From JAXDLK01 sp034666665 (GTDB lineage: Bacteria > Desulfobacterota > Binatia > JACPRU01): DNA of 13,606 nt. Numbering within the stretch: the first letter of the stretch is position 1; each line of letters begins with the position of its first letter. The stretch covers positions 1 to 13,606 of the forward strand of contig JAXDLK010000378.1 of NCBI GenBank assembly GCA_034666665.1, written 5' to 3'. Below are positions 1-8,447 of this stretch, one piece after another. The notes below the pieces were generated by a model that worked only from the letters and a program-made list of their open reading frames with translations, was not told where the DNA came from and searched no databases. Both the position numbers and the translations under genes were made by a program.

Positions 1-1241
1 AACTTGAGCTCGAAGGTTCCTTGCGGCGTGTGGACGTACTTGTTCGAGGTCGCCCGGCTGACGGTCGACTCGTGCATCCCGATGTCGCCGGCGACGTCGC
101 GCAGCACGAGCGGCTTCAACCCGGAGATTCCCTTGTCGAAGAAGTCCCGCTGGAACTTGACGATGCTCGCCGTCACGAGCTGCATGGTGCGCTGGCGCTG
201 CTGGATGCTCTTGATCAGCCAGCTCGCCGCCCGCATCTTCTCCTGGATGTATCCCTTGGCCTCCGGCATCGCGTCGTTGGAGAGCATTCGCTTGTAGTAG
301 GAGCTCACGCGCAGCCGCGGCAGCCCGTCGTCGTTCAGCGTGATCACGAAATCGTCGCCGATCTTCGTGACGTAGACGTCGGGCGTGATGTAGCGGATGT
401 CGCCGTCGCCGAAGTTCCGCCCGGGTTTCGGCTCGAGTGACGCGATCGCCTTGGCGGCGGCCACGAGCGCCTCGATCGACACCGCGAGCTCCTTCGACAG
501 CTTCTCGTAGCGCCGCCCCTCGAGCGCGGCCAGGTGGTCGCGAATGATCTTCGCGGCGAGCGATTCTCCCGCGCCTAGTTGCTCCAGCTGGATCAGCAGG
601 CACTCGCGAAGATCGCGCGCGCAAACTCCCGGCGGGTCGAACTGCTGCAGGCGCCGGAGCACGTCGGCGATGGTCTCCACCGGCCGGTTGGCCAGGTTTG
701 CGATCTCTTCCAGGGACGTTCCGAGGTAGCCGTCACGATCGAGGTTGCCGATGATGACCTCGGCGATCCGCTCCTCCTCGTCCGTGAAGGTCGACAACCG
801 GAGCTGCCAGATCAGATGATCGGAGAGGTCCGCGCTCTTCGTGAGCAGGTTCTCGATTCCCGGCCGGCGGTCGTCGTCGTCGGACTCCGTCTCGTTGACG
901 GTGGAGCCGTGGAACTCGTTCCCGTAGGTTTCGAAGTACTCGCGCCAATCGATGTCGGCGAGGTCCTTCACCGCCTCGGTTCCGGTCGCTTCCGCTGCGG
1001 GCGCTGCCGCCGTCTCGGCGACCACTCCGTCGAAGAGCGGCTCGACCTCGGCGCCGCGCGGCTCCTCGACCTCGTGCACGGCGGCGCCGTCCTCGAGGAT
1101 CGGGTTCTCCGCGAGCTCGTCGTCGATCATCGTCTCGAGCTCGGTGCGGGAGACTTGCAGAATCTTGATGGCCTGACGCAGCTGGGGCGTCATCACCAGC
1201 TGCTGGCTCATCTTCTGGAAGAGCTTCGTCTCGAGCGCCAT
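1..1241 (-). CDS. rpoN: RNA polymerase sigma-54 factor RpoN, C-terminus cut by the window edge
   Basis: This is the alternative sigma factor that directs RNA polymerase to -24/-12 promoters and needs AAA+ activators to open them. The visible 413 residues start with ATG and have no internal stop. Residues 1-50 are the activator-responsive region I, with the typical run SQQLVMTPQLRQAIKILQ and ending in ENPILE. An acidic spacer (region II, about 51-128) includes DDDD at 121-124. The core-binding region follows, starting near LSDHLIWQL (139-147). The visible end is the DNA-binding segment HESTVSR...SNKYVHTPQGTFELK (390-413). By comparison with family members of about 470-490 residues, roughly 60-80 residues including the RpoN box lie outside the window. 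The start lies 14 bases after the lptB stop, so it is probably co-transcribed with lptB, an arrangement common in proteobacteria. The ribosome binding site (AGGG) is weak. Confidence 0.97.
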   Translation of the reverse strand, partial: MALETKLFQKMSQQLVMTPQLRQAIKILQVSRTELETMIDDELAENPILEDGAAVHEVEEPRGAEVEPLFDGVVAETAAAPAAEATGTEAVKDLADIDWREYFETYGNEFHGSTVNETESDDDDRRPGIENLLTKSADLSDHLIWQLRLSTFTDEEERIAEVIIGNLDRDGYLGTSLEEIANLANRPVETIADVLRRLQQFDPPGVCARDLRECLLIQLEQLGAGESLAAKIIRDHLAALEGRRYEKLSKELAVSIEALVAAAKAIASLEPKPGRNFGDGDIRYITPDVYVTKIGDDFVITLNDDGLPRLRVSSYYKRMLSNDAMPEAKGYIQEKMRAASWLIKSIQQRQRTMQLVTASIVKFQRDFFDKGISGLKPLVLRDVAGDIGMHESTVSRATSNKYVHTPQGTFELK

Positions 1242-1255
1242 GACGTCAGCCCTGG

Positions 1256-1987
1256 TCAGAGACGGAACTTGTCGCCCAGATAGATCTCACGAGCCTTCCT
1301 GCTGGCGGCGATCTCCGCAGGGACGCCCTCTTCGAGGACCTCACCATCGTTGAGAATATATGCTCTGTCGCAAATTCCCAAGGTCTCGCGGACGTTGTGA
1401 TCGGTGATCAAGATGCCGATTCCGCTCTGCTTCAGCTGGCTGACGATGTTCTGGATGTCGAGCACGGCGAGCGGGTCGATGCCTGCGAACGGCTCGTCGA
1501 GTAGCATGAATGCGGGTGAGATCACGAGCGCGCGGGTGATCTCGAGCCGGCGCCGCTCTCCGCCCGAGAGCGAGTACGCCTTGTTCTTGCGGAGGTGCGC
1601 GATCGACAGCTCCTCGAGCAGCCGATCGAGACGCTCCATCCGTGCTTCCGGGCCGAGCTCGAGCGTCTCGAGGATCGCCAGGATGTTCTCCTCGACGGTC
1701 AGCTTGCGGAAGATCGACGGCTCCTGCGGCAGATAGCTGATCCCCGCGCGCGCGCGCTCGTACATGGGGCGGGAGGTGAGATCATCCTCCCCGAGGAAGA
1801 CTTTCCCGTCGTCGGGACGGGCCAGGCCGACGATCATGTAGAAGGTCGTCGTCTTCCCGGCGCCGTTCGGACCGAGCAGTCCGACGACCTCGCCTCTGTG
1901 AACGTCGATCGAGACGCCCTTCACGACCGTGCGGCCGGAATACGCCTTCGTCAGCCCCTCGCCCCGCAGGGACTCAGGCGGATGCAT
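1256..1987 (-). CDS. lptB: LPS export ABC transporter ATP-binding protein LptB
   Basis: This is the cytoplasmic ATPase of the LptB2FGC machine, which extracts lipopolysaccharide from the inner membrane and powers its passage to the outer membrane. The 243 residues match the family length. Visible motifs are Walker A GPNGAGKTT (39-47), a Q-loop in SYLPQEPSIF, the ABC signature LSGGERRRLEITRAL, Walker B FMLLDEPFAGIDPLAV, and the H-loop in LITDHNVRETL. The combinations LDEPFAGIDP and TDHNVRETL are characteristic of LptB rather than of other ABC ATPases. It lies 36 bases after lptA and 14 bases before rpoN. No good Shine-Dalgarno sequence precedes the ATG, so translation may depend on coupling to lptA. 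The permease genes lptF and lptG are not in the window. Confidence 0.97.
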   Translation of the reverse strand: MHPPESLRGEGLTKAYSGRTVVKGVSIDVHRGEVVGLLGPNGAGKTTTFYMIVGLARPDDGKVFLGEDDLTSRPMYERARAGISYLPQEPSIFRKLTVEENILAILETLELGPEARMERLDRLLEELSIAHLRKNKAYSLSGGERRRLEITRALVISPAFMLLDEPFAGIDPLAVLDIQNIVSQLKQSGIGILITDHNVRETLGICDRAYILNDGEVLEEGVPAEIAASRKAREIYLGDKFRL

Positions 1988-2023
1988 GACGTGAGGGGGT
2001 CTCGCACCGGGCGCGGGACTGCG

Positions 2024-2665
2024 TCACTCTCCACTCCCGAGGAGTGTCGTCGAATCCGTTCCGCTCTTCGACTGCGGCGAGGGCGTCGGAGAGCCGCCGA
2101 GCAGCGACTCCGCCCCGCCCTGCGTCTTGTCCGGAAACAGCACGACCTTGACGCGGCGGTTCTCTCCCTTGACCTCCATCCTCGATTCGTCGGGATAGAC
2201 CACGATCGTATCGCCGGTCACCTGGTTCGGACCTTCCTCGAGAGCGGCGCCGCCGGTGAGCACCAGTGTCCGGTTCGACTGGTCGAACACGGCTCGCTTG
2301 CCGGTCGCACGCCTGGCGCCTTGGGTGATCTTCACGTTGCCCTCGGCGGTGACCTCGCGGAGCTGCTGCTCCTTGTTGGTCTTGGTGTCGGCGTACTCCA
2401 CGACGAGTTGGTCGCTGTCGAGTCGGATGTCGCCCTGCGTCACCTGCACGGTACCCTTGAAGATCGCCTGCCGGTGCTTGTAGTCGAAATCGAGCCGGTC
2501 GGAGGTGACGTGAATCGGCTGCTTCGTCGAGGTGAGGCTGAAGTCGCCGAAGTTGCCGGTAGCTGCCTTCGGCGGCGAGGCCTGCGGCTCGGCGGCGAAT
2601 ACCCCGGAGATCACGAGCCAGGTCCAAGCGACGACGAGCGCGGCGAAACGGGGAGTCGTCGTCAT
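2024..2665 (-). CDS. lptA: Periplasmic LPS transport protein LptA
   Basis: The 213-residue product is the OstA/LptA-type periplasmic bridge protein that carries LPS between LptC and LptD. Residues 1-25 form a Sec signal peptide (basic start, hydrophobic VVAWTWLVISGVF, then AA). The OstA-like beta repeats follow, with typical strands such as PIHVTSDRLDFDYKHRQAIFKG (50-71, quoted here with its key D-x-L-x-F pattern), VQVTQGDIRLDSDQLVV (73-89) and TAEGNVKITQGARRATGKRA (106-125). The ATG overlaps the lptC stop in ATGA, and GAGGA lies 4-5 bases upstream, which fixes this start. The same frame stays open far upstream, but that part is a shadow of lptC. The last 35 or so residues are a Gly/Ser/Pro/Thr-rich tail after the final strand, probably disordered and longer than usual for the family. 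Confidence 0.93.
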   Translation of the reverse strand: MTTTPRFAALVVAWTWLVISGVFAAEPQASPPKAATGNFGDFSLTSTKQPIHVTSDRLDFDYKHRQAIFKGTVQVTQGDIRLDSDQLVVEYADTKTNKEQQLREVTAEGNVKITQGARRATGKRAVFDQSNRTLVLTGGAALEEGPNQVTGDTIVVYPDESRMEVKGENRRVKVVLFPDKTQGGAESLLGGSPTPSPQSKSGTDSTTLLGSGE

Positions 2666-3261
2666 GTCTTCCTCTTCGCGCGTTCCTTCGGAAGCATGTC
2701 CACCCGCACGTTTCGTCGGAGCTGAAAGCGCCGATCGTCCACGTAGACGACCATGTTCGTACCCTGCACCTCGAGACGCTCCCCGACGATGCTGACGGCG
2801 CCGCGGGCGATGATCTTCTGCGACTTGCGGTGATAGGTGGCGCTCGGAGCCCGCACGACGAAGTCGCGAAAGTGGATCTCGACGTCGTCTCGGAGCACCA
2901 CCTCCTCGAGATCCTTGCCGACGAACTTGAGCGTCCCCTGCCCGCCCTTGACGGTGACCTCGTCGCCGTCCTTCATGAACATCGACGCGCGCGGTGCGCG
3001 CACCAGGACGGTTCCGGTGTCCTCGAGGTACTGCGCCTCGTCGCCTTCGACCTCCCACACCTTGCGCCCATCCTTGATCTCGATCCGATGGAAATCCTGG
3101 ATCCACTGCACCGCTTCCGGGAGCATCCCGTCGAGGGCGGTGCCGTCGATCGACTTCTCACCCTGCGCCGCGACGTTTCGATAGACCTGATACCCGATCC
3201 CGCCGAGGCAGAGGGACACGACGACGGCCAGCGCCCAGCGGATCTTTCGTCTGCGCTGCAT
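2662..3261 (-). CDS. lptC: LPS export system protein LptC
   Basis: This is a single-pass inner-membrane protein that receives LPS from LptB2FG and hands it to LptA. The 199 residues are close to the family length. It has a basic N-terminus (MQRRRKIR), one transmembrane helix at about 8-27, and then a periplasmic LptC/OstA-type beta domain. Recognisable strands are VWEVEGDEAQYLEDTGTV (68-85), MFMKDGDEVTVKGGQG (94-109), VVLRDDVEIHF (121-131) and YHRKSQKIIARGAVSIVG (143-160). The ATG at 3261 has a GGGGA ribosome binding site 6-7 bases upstream. The frame remains open further upstream without homology, so I do not extend it. It overlaps lptA by 4 bases. The 80-base gap to kdsD is the largest in the operon and holds two hairpins, one of which contains this ribosome binding site. 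Confidence 0.92.
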   Translation of the reverse strand: MQRRRKIRWALAVVVSLCLGGIGYQVYRNVAAQGEKSIDGTALDGMLPEAVQWIQDFHRIEIKDGRKVWEVEGDEAQYLEDTGTVLVRAPRASMFMKDGDEVTVKGGQGTLKFVGKDLEEVVLRDDVEIHFRDFVVRAPSATYHRKSQKIIARGAVSIVGERLEVQGTNMVVYVDDRRFQLRRNVRVDMLPKERAKRKT

Positions 3262-3267
3262 CCGGTT

Positions 3268-3312
3268 GTCCCCGAAGGGACCCGATAACGTAGAACTCCG
3301 GCCGAGCGGAGT
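3268..3312 (-). promoter_or_regulatory. Tandem hairpins in the lptC 5' leader; the second, with a UUCG loop, covers the ribosome binding site
   Basis: Two perfect inverted repeats lie back to back upstream of lptC. The distal one (3312-3295) has a 6-base stem, ACTCCG/CGGAGT, with a 6-base loop. The proximal one (3281-3268) reads GTCCC-TTCG-GGGAC: a 5-base stem closed by a C(UUCG)G tetraloop, which is an exceptionally stable RNA loop. Its 3' arm GGGGA is the only Shine-Dalgarno-like sequence for lptC and ends 6 bases before the ATG. No T-run follows either hairpin, so they are poor intrinsic terminators. A possible weak promoter overlaps them: TTTACT at 3315-3310, a 17-base spacer, and TACGTT at 3292-3287. 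The repeats are seen directly; the regulatory role is inferred. Confidence 0.55.
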
Positions 3313-3341
3313 AAAGGTGACATCACAGGAAGCTGCCGCGC

Positions 3342-4310
3342 TCAGACCACGCCGGCTCTGAGAAGATCGTGCAGATGGACGACCCCGGTCGGGCGGCCGC
3401 CGTCGTCGACCACGAAGAGCGCCGTGATCGAGTGCCGCTCCATGACGGCGAGCGCTTCCGCGCCGAGAGCCTCCTCGCCGATGGTTTTCGGTTCGCGGCT
3501 CATCAGGTCGTGGATCGGCTGCCCCGGGTCCGTCGCGCGACGCTGCAGAAGCCGGCGCAAATCGCCGTCGGTGAGGATTCCCACGAGCCGTCCGGCGCCG
3601 TCGACGACGCCGGCGTGACCCAGACGCTTGTCGGAGATCACGCCGATCGCCTCCGCGAGCGTGGCCCGGTCGCCGACCAGGGGTACCTTCTCGCCGCGAT
3701 GCATGAGATCGGCGACGCGCAGCAGCTTGTGCCCGAGGCTCCCGGCGGGGTGCAGGAAGGCGAAGTCCCGCTCGCGAAATCCCCGCCGCTCCATGACGGC
3801 GAGCGCGAGCGCGTCGCCCATCGCGAGCGCCGCGGTCGTGCTCGCGGTCGGAGCGAGAGCGAGCGGGCACGCCTCTTCTCGGACACTCGTGTCGAGCACC
3901 ACGTCGGCGGCGCGCCCGACCGTGGATCCCCGCGTGCCGGTGAGCACGATCAGCGGCAGCGCGAGGCGCTTGAAGAGCGGCAGCATGCTGACGAGCTCGC
4001 GGGTTTCGCCGCTGTTCGACAGTGCGATCACGGCGTCGCCCTTGACGATCATGCCGAGATCGCCGTGCAGCCCCTCGGCGGCATGCACGAAGAACGCCGG
4101 GGTGCCGGTGCTCGCGAGCGTCGCCGCGATCTTGCGGCCGATGATGCCGGATTTGCCGAGGCCGGTGACCACCGCCTTGCCGGGCATCTCCAGCAAGGCG
4201 TCGACGGCACGCTCGAACGACGAGTCGAGACGATCGATCAGCGCCTCGACGGCGGCGGCCTCGATCGCGAGCACCCGCCGCCCCCGCTCGATCGCCTTCG
4301 AATCTCCCAT
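3342..4310 (-). CDS. kdsD: Arabinose-5-phosphate isomerase KdsD (SIS domain plus two CBS domains)
   Basis: It converts ribulose 5-phosphate to arabinose 5-phosphate, the first step of Kdo synthesis, in the cytoplasm. The 322 residues match the family. The N-terminal SIS domain carries TGLGKSGIIGRK (49-60), the segment VHAAEGLHGDLGM (75-87), SNSGET (98-103) and FLHPAGSLGHKLL (185-197). Tandem CBS domains follow (about 200-260 and 266-322). Residues K53, H82, E105, E146 and H187 line up at a constant offset of 6 with the E. coli KdsD active-site residues K59, H88, E111, E152 and H193 as I recall them. The ATG shares one base with the kdsA stop (TGATG), which supports the start, although the ribosome binding site (AAGG) is distant. 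The long upstream continuation of this frame is a shadow of kdsA. A KpsF/GutQ paralogue would look alike, but the Kdo operon context favours KdsD. Confidence 0.94.
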   Translation of the reverse strand: MGDSKAIERGRRVLAIEAAAVEALIDRLDSSFERAVDALLEMPGKAVVTGLGKSGIIGRKIAATLASTGTPAFFVHAAEGLHGDLGMIVKGDAVIALSNSGETRELVSMLPLFKRLALPLIVLTGTRGSTVGRAADVVLDTSVREEACPLALAPTASTTAALAMGDALALAVMERRGFRERDFAFLHPAGSLGHKLLRVADLMHRGEKVPLVGDRATLAEAIGVISDKRLGHAGVVDGAGRLVGILTDGDLRRLLQRRATDPGQPIHDLMSREPKTIGEEALGAEALAVMERHSITALFVVDDGGRPTGVVHLHDLLRAGVV

Positions 4311-5126
4311 CAGGCCGCGGCCTTGACGATCCGATCGATCGCGACGAGATCGCGAAGCAGCCCCTCGAGGCGGTCGAGCGGCCAGCTGTTCGGACCGTCG
4401 CTGAGCGCGCGGTCGGGATCCTCGTGAACCTCCATGAAGAGCGCGTCGACGCCGACGGCGACGGCGCCGCGCGCCAGAAACGGGACGAACTCTCGCTGTC
4501 CTCCGGATGAGCGTCCCTGACCGCCGGGAAGCTGGGCGCTGTGGGTCGCGTCGAAGACCACGGGCACGCCGGTGTCGCGGAGGATGACGAGGGAACGGAG
4601 GTCCGTCACCAGGTTCTGGTATCCGAAGGCATATCCTCGCTCGGTCACCATCAGCGCGGGATTCCCGGCAGACGCCGCCTTTTCCACCACCGGCTTCATC
4701 TCCCAGGGGGAGAGGAACTGTCCCTTCTTGAGGTTCACGGGCTTTCCGGCCGCGCACACCTCGAGGATGAAGTCGGTCTGCCGGCAGAGAAACGCCGGCG
4801 TCTGCAGCACGTCGACGACCTCGGCGACGGCCTTCGCCTGCGTGCCCTCGTGCACGTCCGTCAGCACCGGTACGGCGGCCTCACGGCGGGCCTCTTCGAG
4901 GATCCTGAGCCCTGCCTCCAGACCCGGGCCACGGTACGAATCGACGGACGTGCGGTTCGCCTTGTCGAAGGAGCACTTGAAGACGAACGGCACCTCCACC
5001 TTTGCGGCGATGTCGCGCAGCCTCTCCGCGTGCCGCAGCACCGAATCGCGGCTCTCGATGACGCACGGGCCGGCGATCAGCGCGAACCGGCGGCCGCCGC
5101 CGATGGTGAGATCCGGGAGGTGGACC

Positions 5127-5140
<14 letters not shown>
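4310..5140 (-). CDS. kdsA: 3-deoxy-8-phosphooctulonate synthase KdsA, metal-dependent type
   Basis: It condenses phosphoenolpyruvate with arabinose 5-phosphate to give Kdo-8-phosphate. The 276 residues are full length. Hallmarks are LIAGPCVIESRD (21-32), FKCSFDKANRTS (54-65), SYRGPGLEAGL (68-78), TDVHE (94-98), and FDATHSAQLPGG (196-207). The presence of Cys26 where the E. coli enzyme has Asn places it in the metal-dependent class. C26, H200, E237 and D248 are at a constant offset of 15 from the four Aquifex aeolicus metal ligands C11, H185, E222 and D233. The start is GTG with a strong AAGGAG four bases upstream, and it overlaps the end of pyrG by 14 bases. The stop overlaps the kdsD ATG by one base. 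Both overlaps suggest translational coupling. Confidence 0.97.
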
Positions 5141-6778
<1,638 letters not shown>

Positions 6779-6782
<4 letters not shown>

Positions 6783-7525
6783 GTCGTCGCTCCCGCCGCC
6801 CGTCTCGCCCGCTCGAGGTCGCCGGGCGTGTCCACCTCGATCACCGGTTCCTGCGACTGCCCGACGAAGATCCGCACGCCGTGCTCGAGCGCTCGAAGCT
6901 GCTCCAGCCGCTCGGTGATCTCCAGTGGCGTCGGCTCCCACGAGGCGAAGCGAAACAGGAAGTCGCGGCGATACGCGTAGATGCCGACGTGCTGCCAGCC
7001 GAGCACGGAAGCTCCCGATGAGGCGACGTCCTCGCGGTGCGCGGGAATCGGCGCGCGCGAGAAATAGAGGGCGATGCCGTCGAGATCCGTCACCACCTTC
7101 ACGACGTTCGGGTTCCGCCAATCGTCCGCGTCGACGATCGGCACCCGCACCGTGCCCATCGGCACCTCCGCATCGTCGACCACGCGCGTGACCGCCGGCG
7201 CGAGCAGGGCCGCGCGGACGAACGGAAGATCACCCTGGACGTTGACGATGACGTCGGCCGCGACCGAGGAGACTGCCTCCGCGATCCGATCCGTGCCGCT
7301 CGCATGATCCGAGCGCGTCATCACGGCGCGGCCACCGAACGCCGCGACCGCATCGACGATTCTCGAGTCGTCGGTGGCGACGATCACCTCGTCGAAGACC
7401 CCGCTCTCTGCCGCGCCCTCGTAGACGCGGCGGATCAGCGGTTTTCCTTCGATCATCGCCAGTGGCTTCCCCGGTAGCCGAGACGACCCGAAGCGGGCGG
7501 GAATCACCGCCACAACTCGCGCCAT
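6779..7525 (-). CDS. kdsB: CMP-Kdo synthetase (3-deoxy-manno-octulosonate cytidylyltransferase) KdsB
   Basis: It activates Kdo with CTP to CMP-Kdo, the donor for the lipid A-core sugar transferases. The 248 residues are full length. Motifs are VVAVIPARFGSSRLPGKPL (4-22), EVIVATDD (46-53), SDHASGTDRIAE (72-83), VNVQGD (94-99), FSRAPIP, and HVGIYAYR. The N-terminal motif begins only three residues after Met1, so the start is secure even though no ribosome binding site stands at normal spacing. The ATG follows directly on a seven-T run, and the nearest purine-rich block, GGGGAG, is 20 bases away. The motif normally written QGDEPL is QGDLPF here, with Leu100 in place of the acidic residue; this may be a lineage variant. 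It is the first gene of the operon behind a near-consensus promoter and a terminator-like leader. Confidence 0.96.
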
Positions 7526-7576
7526 AAAAAAATCCGTAGCTCGTTCTCCCCGGCGACGGACGGGGCACGGCTACGG
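7526..7576 (-). promoter_or_regulatory. Terminator-like leader hairpin (candidate attenuator) abutting the kdsB start codon
   Basis: On the minus strand, CCGTAGC (7576-7570) pairs perfectly with GCTACGG (7540-7534). Inside this stem, CCCCG (7565-7561) pairs with CGGGG (7552-7548). The outer stem is followed by A and then seven T (7532-7526), and the next base is the A of the kdsB ATG. A G+C-rich stem followed directly by a U-tract has the form of a Rho-independent terminator. Because it lies downstream of the promoter and upstream of the whole operon, it would act as an attenuator rather than as an end-of-gene terminator. GGGGAG (7551-7546), the only purine-rich block, is partly buried in the inner stem. 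Pairing and T-run are seen in the sequence; conditional termination is inferred. Confidence 0.7.
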
Positions 7577-7582
7577 GACTTC

Positions 7583-7611
7583 CTTATAGGAGCGTGCCGA
7601 AATGGTGTCAA
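7583..7611 (-). promoter_or_regulatory. Sigma-70-type promoter of the kdsB-pyrG-kdsA-kdsD-lptCAB-rpoN operon
   Basis: A consensus -35 box TTGACA (7611-7606) is separated by exactly 17 bases from TATAAG (7588-7583), which matches TATAAT at five of six positions. It points toward kdsB with the usual spacing. Transcription is expected to begin around 7577-7574, in the bases CCCG, giving a leader of about 50 bases. It lies in the 119-base gap between the tandem TAA stops of the upstream LolA-like gene and kdsB, and it is the best promoter match in the window. Confidence 0.8.
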
Positions 7612-7644
7612 CGCAAAGCGCTCGAGTTCCGCCGTTCGCGCTTA

Positions 7645-8442
7645 TTAGGGAATGCTCTCGAGCTCCATGCGGGCGGTCTGGGTGCTGATGATCCAGGGCG
7701 CCGCCGGCTCCGCGTGCCACTCGATCTCGACGTGCACGCTGTTCAGCCGGACGTCCGCCGGTGCCCAGTATCCCGGCACCACCTCCTGGTAGCTCGAGAA
7801 CTTCTCGACGAACGTCTCGAACTCGGCGTTGCCCTCGCATTCCGCCTCGTCGACGACCCAGGCGTCGCCGCGCCGGCTGACGGCGAGCTTGAGCGTGGGG
7901 TAGGGAGCCAGCGACGCGTTCGCGGCACGGGTGCCGACCAAGGTCAGCTTGTCGCCGTTGGCGGCGCAGGTGAACGAATAGTCGCGCGCCAGCCCCGTCA
8001 TCGGCAGCAGTAGATAGTGGTGGTACTCGCCGGTTCCGAAGAGCGCCTGCGTCGGCTTGAACCGCATCTTCCGGCCTTGCCGGAGAGACGGCACGAAGAT
8101 CATCGCGGTCGCGCGGTCGTCGGCTCCCCGCACCAGTCGGACCTTTCGCAGCAGGTAGTCGTTGACGCTCCGATCCTCCCCCTGGAACCCCTCCTCGCCG
8201 GTGGGCGAAAAGTAGTGTGCGAACTTCACGTACTTGACCTGCGTGCCGTACGTGAGTGTTCCCGCTCCGACGACCATCTTTCCCTCGGGACCTCTGAGGT
8301 TCCGGTTGATGGCCGCGACCAGGGGCCCCGCCCCTTCGCTGCACGCGCCGCCTCCCGCGGCGGATGCGGGCATCCCGGACACTGCCAGCACGAGGACGGC
8401 GAGAAGAACGGATCGCGGTGTGATCGATGTCGTCGACGTCAT
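7645..8442 (-). CDS. Secreted protein, probably LolA-like (outer membrane lipoprotein-sorting type), partner of the upstream RND exporter
   Basis: The 265-residue product has a clear Sec signal peptide: hydrophobic VLLAVLVLAVSGM (12-24), then PASA before the cleavage site near 28-29. A Cys at 34 is not in a good lipobox. The mature part is beta-rich and soluble, with segments such as GTLTYGTQVKYVKFAHYFS (61-79), MIFVPSLRQGRKMRF (114-128) and FGTGEYHHYLLLP (135-147). I do not recognise it with certainty. The pattern of a VPSLR-type strand followed by a G-T-G-E/D turn, and the place right behind an RND gene, resemble proteins annotated as outer membrane lipoprotein-sorting or LolA-like. An ATG at 8451 overlaps the RND stop as ATGA but is only one base from AGGAGG; the ATG at 8442 has that site at 10 bases and is preferred. 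The gene ends in tandem TAA stops. Confidence 0.72.
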   Translation of the reverse strand: MTSTTSITPRSVLLAVLVLAVSGMPASAAGGGACSEGAGPLVAAINRNLRGPEGKMVVGAGTLTYGTQVKYVKFAHYFSPTGEEGFQGEDRSVNDYLLRKVRLVRGADDRATAMIFVPSLRQGRKMRFKPTQALFGTGEYHHYLLLPMTGLARDYSFTCAANGDKLTLVGTRAANASLAPYPTLKLAVSRRGDAWVVDEAECEGNAEFETFVEKFSSYQEVVPGYWAPADVRLNSVHVEIEWHAEPAAPWIISTQTARMELESIP

Positions 8443-8447
8443 GACTC

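Noticed and set aside
7526..7576. Reading the leader hairpin as the terminator of the LolA-like gene
   Set aside because: A near-consensus promoter (7583-7611) lies between that gene and the hairpin, and the T-run touches the kdsB ATG, so a simple end-of-gene terminator would also block kdsB.
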